Shown here: positions 36,336 through 42,510 of the stretch, piece after piece | Layout of the letters: each line of letters begins with the position of its first letter | Numbering within the stretch: the first letter of the stretch is position 1 | Assembly (NCBI RefSeq): GCF_014357575.1 | Contig: NZ_JACONW010000035.1 | Coordinates: 1 to 43,749, forward strand | Origin: Pseudomonas folii | GTDB lineage: Bacteria; Pseudomonadota; Gammaproteobacteria; Pseudomonadales; Pseudomonadaceae | Length of the DNA: 43,749 bases | Reading direction: 5' to 3' | The notes under the pieces: generated by a model | What the model saw: only the letters and a program-made list of their open reading frames with translations | Database searches by the model: none | What the model was told of the DNA's origin: nothing | Position numbers and translations under genes: made by a program

Positions 36336-37859
36336 ATGACCGTGATCAAGCAAGACGACCTGATTCAGAGCGTAGCCGACGCCCTGCAATTCATTTCCTA
36401 CTACCATCCGGTGGATTTCATTCAGGCCATGCACGAAGCGTATCTGCGCGAAGAGTCGCCTGCTGCCCGTGACTCCATGGCGCAGATCCTGATCAACTCG
36501 CGCATGTGTGCGACCGGTCATCGTCCGATCTGCCAGGACACCGGTATTGTTACCGTGTTCGTGCGCGTCGGTATGGACGTGCGTTGGGACGGGGCCACCA
36601 TGGGCCTGGACGACATGATCAACGAAGGTGTGCGCCGCGCGTACAACCTGCCGGAAAACGTCCTGCGCGCCTCGATCCTGGCCGACCCGGCCGGGGCCCG
36701 CAAAAACACCAAGGACAACACCCCCGCCGTCATTCACTACTCCATCGTTCCGGGTAACACCGTGGAAGTGGACGTGGCAGCCAAAGGCGGCGGTTCGGAA
36801 AACAAATCGAAGATGGCGATGCTCAACCCGTCCGACTCGATCGTCGACTGGGTCCTGAAAACCGTTCCAACCATGGGTGCAGGCTGGTGTCCGCCTGGCA
36901 TGCTTGGCATTGGTATCGGCGGTACTGCCGAGAAAGCCGCCGTCATGGCCAAGGAAGTGTTGATGGAATCCATCGACATCCATGAGCTGAAGAAGCGCGG
37001 CCCATCCAGTCGTATCGAAGAGATGCGTCTGGAGCTGTTCGAGAAGGTCAACCAACTGGGCATCGGCGCTCAGGGCCTGGGTGGTCTGACCACCGTGCTC
37101 GACGTAAAAATCATGGATTACCCGACTCACGCCGCTTCGCTGCCGGTGTGCATGATCCCTAACTGCGCCGCCACCCGTCACGCGCACTTCGTGCTTGATG
37201 GTTCCGGCCCGGCCTCGCTGGAAGCGCCACCGCTGGACGCTTACCCGGAAATCGTCTGGGAAGCCGGCCCGTCAGCGCGCCGCGTCAATCTCGACACCCT
37301 GACCCCGGAAGACGTGCAAAGCTGGAAGCCGGGCGAAACCGTACTGCTCAACGGCAAAATGCTCACCGGTCGCGATGCAGCGCATAAGCGCATGGTCGAG
37401 ATGCTTAACAAGGGCGAAAGCCTGCCGGTTGATCTCAAGGGTCGCTTTATCTACTACGTCGGCCCGGTTGATCCGGTGCGTGAAGAAGTCGTCGGTCCGG
37501 CTGGCCCGACCACCGCGACCCGTATGGACAAATTCACCCGGCAGATCCTTGATCAAACCGGTCTGCTGGGCATGATCGGCAAATCCGAACGCGGCCCGAG
37601 CGCTATCGAAGCGATCAAGGACCACAAAGCCGTGTACCTGATGGCGGTCGGCGGAGCGGCCTATCTGGTGGCGCAGGCGATCAAAAAGTCGAAAGTCGTG
37701 GCCTTTGCCGAACTGGGCATGGAAGCGATCTACGAGTTCGAAGTCAAAGACATGCCGGTTACCGTTGCCGTCGACAGCAAGGGCGAATCCGTACACGTCA
37801 CCGGGCCGCAGATCTGGCAGAAAAAGATCAGCGACAGTTTGGCGGTGGAAGTGCAGTAA
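36336..37859 (+). CDS. Class I (iron-sulfur) fumarate hydratase
   Basis: The 507-residue enzyme hydrates fumarate to malate in the TCA cycle, using an oxygen-sensitive [4Fe-4S] cluster. The three expected ligand cysteines are C66 (RPICQDTG), C185 (GAGWCPPG) and C277 (MIPNCAATRH). The N-terminal catalytic region and C-terminal beta domain (GRFIYYVGPVDPV; GMIGKSERGP) are fused in one chain. The ortholog by position is PA4333, as I recall. GAGGAG lies before the ATG at 36336. Monocistronic, with its own terminator. Confidence 0.94.
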   Translation: MTVIKQDDLIQSVADALQFISYYHPVDFIQAMHEAYLREESPAARDSMAQILINSRMCATGHRPICQDTGIVTVFVRVGMDVRWDGATMGLDDMINEGVRRAYNLPENVLRASILADPAGARKNTKDNTPAVIHYSIVPGNTVEVDVAAKGGGSENKSKMAMLNPSDSIVDWVLKTVPTMGAGWCPPGMLGIGIGGTAEKAAVMAKEVLMESIDIHELKKRGPSSRIEEMRLELFEKVNQLGIGAQGLGGLTTVLDVKIMDYPTHAASLPVCMIPNCAATRHAHFVLDGSGPASLEAPPLDAYPEIVWEAGPSARRVNLDTLTPEDVQSWKPGETVLLNGKMLTGRDAAHKRMVEMLNKGESLPVDLKGRFIYYVGPVDPVREEVVGPAGPTTATRMDKFTRQILDQTGLLGMIGKSERGPSAIEAIKDHKAVYLMAVGGAAYLVAQAIKKSKVVAFAELGMEAIYEFEVKDMPVTVAVDSKGESVHVTGPQIWQKKISDSLAVEVQ

Positions 37860-37874
37860 GCACGTCGGCTTCAA

Positions 37875-37904
37875 TAAAAAACCCGCAGAGATGCGGGTTT
37901 TTTA
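37875..37904. terminator. Terminator of the fumarase gene
   Basis: Stem CCCGCA / TGCGGG closed by a GAGA tetraloop, with A-tract upstream and TTTTTT downstream, so it works on either strand. Confidence 0.85.
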
Positions 37905-37921
37905 TTGGCGTTCGAGGGCTA

Positions 37922-38035
37922 CTGTAGGAGCTGCCGAAGGCTGCGAAGCATTCATCCTGACACACCGCCATCGCAGCCTTCGGCAGCTCCTACAGGGTCC
38001 AATGTTTTCTGCGCGACAGCGCGGTGCCATTAACG
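37922..38035. repeat. GGAGCTGCCGAAGGCTGCGA repeat, copy 3, with forward tail
   Basis: Inverted repeat 37922..37995 (CTGTAGGAGCTGCCGAAGGC and complement) followed by the tail GGTCCAATGTTTTCTGCGCG then ACAGCGCGGTGCC. Arms are virtually identical to the copies at 20.6 and 30.9 kb. Confidence 0.85.
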
Positions 38036-38038
38036 CCT

Positions 38039-38725
38039 TCAAGCCTTCGAAAGCCGACTCACACTGGTGATCTGCCCACTCCAGATCATTTCGTAATGTG
38101 CAGTCTGAACAATCGACTTCACATGCCTGGGCGTCATCAATGCCCAGCAATGATTGCCCGGTGAGCGAACCGAGTTGTAGCGCAGGCTTGGGCACCCTGC
38201 CCGCTTGGCTGCATGGCCCAACTGGCGAGCAGTGGAATAATCTTCAGGATCGTAAATCGGGTCTGAAAGTGGCAGCCCGGTAGCATCGCGATTGGCCACT
38301 TCATCGAAGGTGCAGACCAGACCACGAAACAGGAAACGCTCGTAGTTGAGCCCGGCCACTTTCGACCAATACCTGTTCTGGTGATGGCGCACCTCCGCGA
38401 TAGCGGTTTCCATCACATCGGCCAGATACAACACTCCGAAATCCCCCGAACTGAAACGCGAGCCGCCCGGATTGACGTGGGTGAACGGCCCTACCGCGTA
38501 AGAACAGCCTGGAATGCCGAATGGGATCTCGGCGACGGGGATCAACGCAATGCGCCCGACTTCATTCTGCAAACGGGGATTGGTCAACGCCTGCAACTGG
38601 TATAACGCCTCAAACTCGGCGGCATCGGCAACATCATCGAACAGATCGATGGGCGGGAACCTGGAATTGACCAATCGATATGCCCGCTGCTCTTGCTCGG
38701 CAAGAAGTGGCAGGCTGTCGAGCAT
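38039..38725 (-). CDS. RES-domain toxin (NAD-degrading) of an Xre-RES system
   Basis: The 228-residue protein has the RES fold of type II toxins that deplete cellular NAD+ (NAD phosphorylase or glycohydrolase, ADP-ribosyltransferase-like). The RES landmarks are visible: Arg in QRAYRLVNSRFPP, the GGSRFSSGDFGVLYLAD segment with downstream Glu in ETAIAEVRHH, and a C-terminal SVRSPGNHCWAL with Ser. The ATG at 38725 shares its A with the antitoxin stop (TGATG), the standard arrangement of these pairs; two in-frame GTG codons just upstream are less likely. The toxin appears intact. Confidence 0.9.
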   Translation of the reverse strand: MLDSLPLLAEQEQRAYRLVNSRFPPIDLFDDVADAAEFEALYQLQALTNPRLQNEVGRIALIPVAEIPFGIPGCSYAVGPFTHVNPGGSRFSSGDFGVLYLADVMETAIAEVRHHQNRYWSKVAGLNYERFLFRGLVCTFDEVANRDATGLPLSDPIYDPEDYSTARQLGHAAKRAGCPSLRYNSVRSPGNHCWALMTPRHVKSIVQTAHYEMIWSGQITSVSRLSKA

Positions 38726-39129
38726 CACCACTGTGCACCCCGAAGTGCGTCAACGCGGCGGAAGGTTTCATACAACGAGACAATGTCGCCTTGAGCCATG
38801 ATGTCCAGCGGCTTGCGACCATTGAAGAACTCATTGTCGTTGTCCATCGACGGGAAGCCGTACACGTTGTCCGGGTTGTCGAAGACCGTGCGCAACGCCG
38901 CGTGAATATTCAGTACGAAGCTGATGCGGTGCATCTGATCCATGTCCAGCCCGACTGACCATTCGGAGCTGGTCTGCTTGGCACGGGTGTAGGTGCTACG
39001 GGAGATACGCAGAATCCGACACGCCTGCTCACTGGACGCATCCCACTTATCAAGAATACGCAGCGCAGTGCGCAGGCCGGATACGCATTGCTCTTTGGAG
39101 AGCGGCTGAAGCTGTGGGACGGCGGACAT
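38725..39129 (-). CDS. Xre/MbcA/ParS-type antitoxin of the RES pair
   Basis: The 134-residue protein has an N-terminal helix-turn-helix (ACRILRISRSTYTRAKQ) and a C-terminal DUF2384 toxin-binding region (NPDNVYGFPSMDNDNEFFNG, PLDIMAQGDIVSLYETFRRV). It neutralises the RES toxin and represses the operon. Start 39129 (MSAVPQ) is preferred over 39147 because AAAGG precedes it and because the palindromic operator (39144..39186) covers the other start. It lies upstream of and overlaps the toxin gene. Confidence 0.88.
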   Translation of the reverse strand: MSAVPQLQPLSKEQCVSGLRTALRILDKWDASSEQACRILRISRSTYTRAKQTSSEWSVGLDMDQMHRISFVLNIHAALRTVFDNPDNVYGFPSMDNDNEFFNGRKPLDIMAQGDIVSLYETFRRVDALRGAQW

Positions 39130-39143
39130 GAGAGATACCTTTT

Positions 39144-39186
39144 GCATCTGTAGACTCAAACAGTAGCAACTAGAGTCTATAGATGC
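39144..39186. promoter_or_regulatory. Near-perfect palindromic operator of the Xre-RES operon
   Basis: GCATCTGTAGACTC (39144-39157) and GAGTCTATAGATGC (39173-39186) are inverted repeats matching at 13 of 14 positions, 15 bases apart. The position just upstream of the antitoxin start fits an autoregulatory Xre site. Confidence 0.8.
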
Positions 39187-39320
39187 AAATCGATTTCTAC
39201 GCTGTGCGCCGCTTCCACAGGTAATGCATCCGCAGTTAAAGCCATGTTGACCCAAGACATCAGCTCCAATGCAGCTCAAAAAGCTGACACAACCTCATCG
39301 TGCTGCAAACACAAACCTTT

Positions 39321-39478
39321 GTGGGAGCCGGGCTTGCCCGCGATGCATGAGACGTAGCCCGAAGACATACCGCGTTATCGTTTATCGCGAGCACTGTGGA
39401 TCGCCACCCCGGTCACTCCCACAGGTCCAATGCTTGCTTTGCGACAGCGCTGTGTCGGGCACTAGGCGATCTCGGACA
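39321..39478. repeat. Hairpin repeat with complete forward tail
   Basis: The arms GTGGGAGCCGGGCTTGCCCG (39321) and CACCCCGGTCACTCCCAC (to 39421) form an imperfect inverted repeat. It is followed by the tail GGTCCAATGCTTGCTTTGCG then ACAGCGCTGTGTCGGGCACT and AGGCGATCTC. This is the fullest tail in the window. The remaining bases from 39187 to 39590 hold no supported gene. Confidence 0.7.
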
Positions 39479-39592
39479 AAGACTGCGTTCGACTCGATTT
39501 CCGCGAAATCGCAGGACATATCCTCTTTACTCGAAGGAAATTTCCGAGAGTGCTCTGGACGCATTGCGCGCCTGTTTCAAGATCTCTAGGGT

Positions 39593-39810
39593 GCGCCGGT
39601 CGCTGCAAAATCAGCGATCAGGTTTGGTAGACCTGAGTATCCTGGGCGCGGTGCGCCACCTTTTGCGAGGCGCATTTTTTCGGCCTATGTTTATGGTGGC
39701 CGCGCGCTTGGCGTCTTCGGATGCACCGGGTTTGCCTAGGTTTACCGGTCTACCACTTGCGTGCGGCCGCCACCTTTATCGTTGGTAGCGATAGGAGCGG
39801 CTCCTTATAA
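39593..39810 (+). ncRNA. Strongly structured leader RNA of the DUF3077-like gene
   Basis: Successive pairings are visible. TCGCTG/CAGCGA (39600-39605/39612-39617). CAGG/CCTG around GGTAGA (39619-39635). TGCGCC/GGCGCA (39652-39657/39669-39674) followed by TTTTTT, a terminator-like hairpin. GGTGGC-CGCGCGC (39695-39707) with GCGTGCG-bulge-GCCACC (39759-39774). Inside that stem are GCGTC-UUCG-GATGC (39711-39724) and ACCGG/CCGGT (39725-39729/39745-39749). TATCG/CGATA (39777-39793) and AGGAG-CGG-CTCCT (39793-39805) lie next to the gene start. GGTAGACC (39626-39633) can alternatively pair with GGTCTACC (39747-39754). The density of stems, including a UUCG tetraloop, indicates selection for RNA structure: a cis-regulator or a small RNA. 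I recall similar stretches beside small DUF genes in other Pseudomonas but no named family. Confidence 0.6.
39652..39680 (+). terminator. Terminator-like hairpin inside the leader
   Basis: TGCGCC and GGCGCA with an 11-base loop, directly followed by six T residues. Transcription could end here, or be attenuated, before the DUF3077-like gene. Confidence 0.6.
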
Positions 39811-39828
39811 AAATCTGGGAACTGCTAA

Positions 39829-40053
39829 ATGCTCAAACAAAACAATGCTGACTCACCCCTCTTCACCATCAACGAAACAGTCAATCAGCAACAAGCGCTC
39901 AACTACGCGTCTGACCTGCTGCGCTGCATCATCACGACCGCTTACGAATCAGGCGACAATGCCAAAGGCACCAGCCGTGATCTGGCATTCTCGGTTGTAC
40001 ACATGGCAGAAATCGCCAAGGCCATGGTGGATCGGTCTATCGACTGTCGGTGA
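39829..40053 (+). CDS. Small DUF3077-like protein
   Basis: A 74-residue protein (MLKQNNADSPLFTINETVNQ...) predicted to be two or three helices. The pattern LFTINETVNQQQALNYASDL followed by LAFSVVHMAEIAKAMVD fits the DUF3077 family of short Pseudomonas proteins of unknown function. No signal or membrane segment. GGGA lies 8 bases before the ATG at 39829. It is preceded by the structured leader and followed by an inverted repeat. A longer frame (39761..40108, another reading frame) covers leader and gene but is not supported. Confidence 0.7.
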   Translation: MLKQNNADSPLFTINETVNQQQALNYASDLLRCIITTAYESGDNAKGTSRDLAFSVVHMAEIAKAMVDRSIDCR

Positions 40054-40092
40054 CGAATCTGAACACCCCATAGCCGAGACTAACGCGCACCC

Positions 40093-40182
40093 GTGGGACC
40101 AGCTTTAGCCGGGAAGAGGCCAGTATATTCACCCCATCTTTATCGTCAGAAATACCGCCTTCCCGGCTAAAGCCGGTCCCAC
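40093..40182. repeat. Inverted repeat of the GTGGGACC...GGTCCCAC family
   Basis: The arms GTGGGACCAGCTTTAGCCGG and CCGGCTAAAGCCGGTCCCAC flank an AT-rich loop. The right part matches 1..37 of the window. Located between the DUF3077-like and phospholipase genes. Confidence 0.85.
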
Positions 40183-40183
40183 G

Positions 40184-41341
40184 TCAGTTACGCCGATCAA
40201 GCAGGTTCACCACCAGCCGGTCAACCCAACCCCAAAGCCGCTGTTTGACCCGGCTCCACAAAGGTCGGGCCTTCCATTCAGCCAGGGTGATTTGCTTACT
40301 TACGGCAAAGTCTTTTTCGAAGCTCGCGACTACATCCTTGGTCAGGCCAACGTCGAGAGCCTCCAGGTTGGCTTCCAGGTTGAAGCGCAGGTTCCAGTGA
40401 TCGAAATTGCATGAGCCAATGCTGACCCAGTCATCGATCAGCACCATTTTCAAATGCAGGAAGCACGGCTGGTACTCGAAGATTTTCACGCCCGCACGCA
40501 GTAAGCGCGGGTAGTAGCGATGCCCTGCGTAGCGCACTGAAGGATGATCAGTGCGCGGTCCAGTGAGGAGCAAGCGCACATCAATGCCTTGAGAGGCTGC
40601 CTTGCGCAATGAACGGCGGACTTTCCAGGTAGGCAGAAAATACGGCGTCGCCAGCCATATACGTTTGTGACCGCTGTTCAGCGCCCGCACCAACGATTGC
40701 AGAATGTCACGGTGCTGGCGGGAATCCGCATAGGCAACACGGCCCAATCCGTGACCCGACACAGGCACCTTCGGCAGACGCGGCAAGCCGAAATTCTCGG
40801 CGGGGCGCCATGCGGTGCGACGAGGGTTGGCGTGAAACTGGCGGTCGAACAATGCTTGCCAGTCGATAACCAACGGTCCGGTGATTTCCACCATCACTTC
40901 ATGCCACTCGCTGACGTCCTCGGCAGGCTGCCAGAACTCATCGGTAACGCCCGTACCGCCAACCACCGCGAGTTTTTTGTCCACCAATAACAACTTGCGA
41001 TGGTCGCGGTAGAAGTTGCGCACACCGCGCCGCCAATTGATGCGGTTGTAAAAGCGCAGAATCACGCCCGCATCGGTCAGGCGTTTACGAAGCCCCAGGG
41101 TGAAGGCCTGTGCACCAAAGTCATCGAACAGGCAGCGCACGATCACGCCGCGTTGAGCCGCATCCACCAAGGCGCGTACCACCGCCTCGGCGCAAGCACC
41201 CGCCTCGACCAGATAGAGCTCCAGCTCGACTTGCTGCTGAGCGCCATCAATGGCGGCGATCATGCGCGGAAAGAAAGCCGGGCCGTCGATCAACAGCTGA
41301 AACTGGTTATTCTCACGCCACGGAAAAATCGCCCCGGCCAT
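40184..41341 (-). CDS. Phospholipase D-like protein, ClsB-type cardiolipin synthase
   Basis: The 385-residue protein has two HKD motifs: H114-K116-D121 (HRKLLLVD) and H296-K298-D303 (HLKMVLID), the paired catalytic half-sites of PLD phosphatidyltransferases. The lack of N-terminal transmembrane helices and the layout resemble ClsB (YbhO) more than ClsA. It probably joins phosphatidyl groups to make cardiolipin or acts as a phospholipase. Its ATG follows the yceI stop by 2 bases, so the two are translationally coupled. No clyX-like endonuclease partner is seen. The P. aeruginosa counterpart, from memory, is PA4339. Confidence 0.85.
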   Translation of the reverse strand: MAGAIFPWRENNQFQLLIDGPAFFPRMIAAIDGAQQQVELELYLVEAGACAEAVVRALVDAAQRGVIVRCLFDDFGAQAFTLGLRKRLTDAGVILRFYNRINWRRGVRNFYRDHRKLLLVDKKLAVVGGTGVTDEFWQPAEDVSEWHEVMVEITGPLVIDWQALFDRQFHANPRRTAWRPAENFGLPRLPKVPVSGHGLGRVAYADSRQHRDILQSLVRALNSGHKRIWLATPYFLPTWKVRRSLRKAASQGIDVRLLLTGPRTDHPSVRYAGHRYYPRLLRAGVKIFEYQPCFLHLKMVLIDDWVSIGSCNFDHWNLRFNLEANLEALDVGLTKDVVASFEKDFAVSKQITLAEWKARPLWSRVKQRLWGWVDRLVVNLLDRRN

Positions 41342-41343
41342 AC

Positions 41344-41925
41344 TCAGCGCGCCGTGAAGATCAAGACGGCACCCACCGGCACCGCGAGACTGACCGCAGA
41401 CAAGCCGGCCGCATCGCGCAATGTCGTGAAGCCGGGCACCAGATCAAAATCCTGTGCATTGACCACCAACGGCTCAAGGGTCACGACTTGAAAACGTCGT
41501 TCATCAAGACGCGTGGCAAGCAGTTCGGCTCTATAGCTGTGGGATTTGCCATGCAGTTGCACCACCAATGGCAGGCGCAACTCCAGCTGCGCTCCGGGCG
41601 CCAGATCATTGATCGGGCCCAGGTCGAGCTGCGCGTTGATTTTCGCTCTGGGAAATTTCGCAACGTTAAAGACTTGCTCACGAATGCGCTCATCGCGCAG
41701 GGCGATGCCGGTGCTGACCGACTCCAGCTCGACTTCAAGCTCAGCCGCGCCTTTACGATCAACTTTCCCGTGCAAGGTCAAAAAGCGATGCACTTCAGCG
41801 ATATTGGCGTTTTTGGTGGAGGTGAACGACAGCCGTGAGGATTCGTTATCCAGATACCAGTTCGCCTGAGCGGGCAACGCTGTCAGCGCCAGCAAGGCCA
41901 GCAGCAGGCGGGTTGTGATGGGCAT
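41344..41925 (-). CDS. Periplasmic YceI-family lipid-binding protein
   Basis: A 193-residue protein with a cleavable signal peptide (MPITTRLLLALLALTALPAQA) and a YceI lipocalin-like barrel: WYLDNESSRLSFTSTKNANI at the start, FNVAKFPRAKINAQLDL, LPLVVQLHGKSHSY. YceI proteins bind polyisoprenoid or fatty amphiphiles in the periplasm. GGAG precedes the ATG at 41925. It is the first gene of a two-gene unit with the phospholipase D gene, which suggests a link to membrane lipids. Confidence 0.9.
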   Translation of the reverse strand: MPITTRLLLALLALTALPAQANWYLDNESSRLSFTSTKNANIAEVHRFLTLHGKVDRKGAAELEVELESVSTGIALRDERIREQVFNVAKFPRAKINAQLDLGPINDLAPGAQLELRLPLVVQLHGKSHSYRAELLATRLDERRFQVVTLEPLVVNAQDFDLVPGFTTLRDAAGLSAVSLAVPVGAVLIFTAR

Positions 41926-42005
41926 GCAAACTCCAGATGCGCATTAAGGGGCAACCGTACCGCCTGTCTGACCGCTAGCAAACTGCTACGTTCGCATCCG
42001 GGTTT

Positions 42006-42338
42006 TCAAGGCGCTGACGGTAGCAAGCGACAGCCTTGTCGCTCGCCCTGCCAGCTCGCCACATTACTGCGGCCAAGACCTTCGGCAGTTACCCGTTTAT
42101 TCGCCGCGTCTTCGAGCAAGCTGCTCGGTACGTACTGTTTCACGTAACCACGGCAATACTCGGCGGAATTAAGCATGACGTAGCGACAGGAGCAATACTC
42201 TTTGGCGGTATAAGCGCTGATGATGCTTGGGAACGCCGCCAATGCGACGCGGTTTTGCCAGACCAGTAATCCCAGTGCAGCCAGAATCAATAGCATCAGG
42301 CTGCTGAATGGACGACGGCGAATAAAACCTGTGGTCAT
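42006..42338 (-). CDS. Small Cys-rich membrane-anchored protein
   Basis: A 110-residue protein: a basic N terminus (MTTGFIRRRP), one transmembrane helix (about 13-35) and an exported domain with cysteines in YCSCRYVM, EYCRGYVKQ and RQGCRLLP, which could form two disulfides. I recall a conserved Pseudomonas protein of this type located after a serine hydrolase gene, as here, but know no function. Strong GGGGGAG ribosome binding site before the ATG at 42338. The repeat at 42393..42475 separates it from the hydrolase gene. Confidence 0.75.
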   Translation of the reverse strand: MTTGFIRRRPFSSLMLLILAALGLLVWQNRVALAAFPSIISAYTAKEYCSCRYVMLNSAEYCRGYVKQYVPSSLLEDAANKRVTAEGLGRSNVASWQGERQGCRLLPSAP

Positions 42339-42392
42339 TGGTCTCCCCCTTTGGAATGCATTTTTCGGAACCGCCGCCCCGCCTTCGACGCT

Positions 42393-42505
42393 GCACTATC
42401 GCGCAGCAAACACTGCCCTGTAGGAGTGACCGGGGTGGCGCTCCTACAGGGGCCGTGTTTGCTTCGCGATAGTGCGGTCTCAGGGACACAGGGCAATCTC
42501 CTACA
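42393..42505. repeat. Nested inverted repeat with tail
   Basis: The outer arms begin GCACTATCGCGCAGCAAACA (42393) and GTGTTTGCTTCGCGATAGTG (42455). The inner arms are CCTGTAGGAG and CTCCTACAGG around a 14-base loop. The tail GGGACACAGGGCAATCTC follows. This is a symmetrical version of the hairpin-plus-tail element. Confidence 0.8.
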
Positions 42506-42510
42506 GAAAA

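Noticed and set aside
36096..37187. A 363-codon minus-strand frame opposite fumarase
   Set aside because: Antisense shadow with His-rich translation and no family resemblance.
39687..39788. 33-codon frame (MFMVAARLASSDAPG...) inside the structured leader, as a leader peptide
   Set aside because: No ribosome binding site, and the bases are better explained by the stem and UUCG hairpin pairing. Kept only as a remote possibility.
39761..40108. 115-codon frame covering the leader end and the DUF3077-like gene
   Set aside because: It is out of frame with the protein that matches the family and begins inside the RNA stem.
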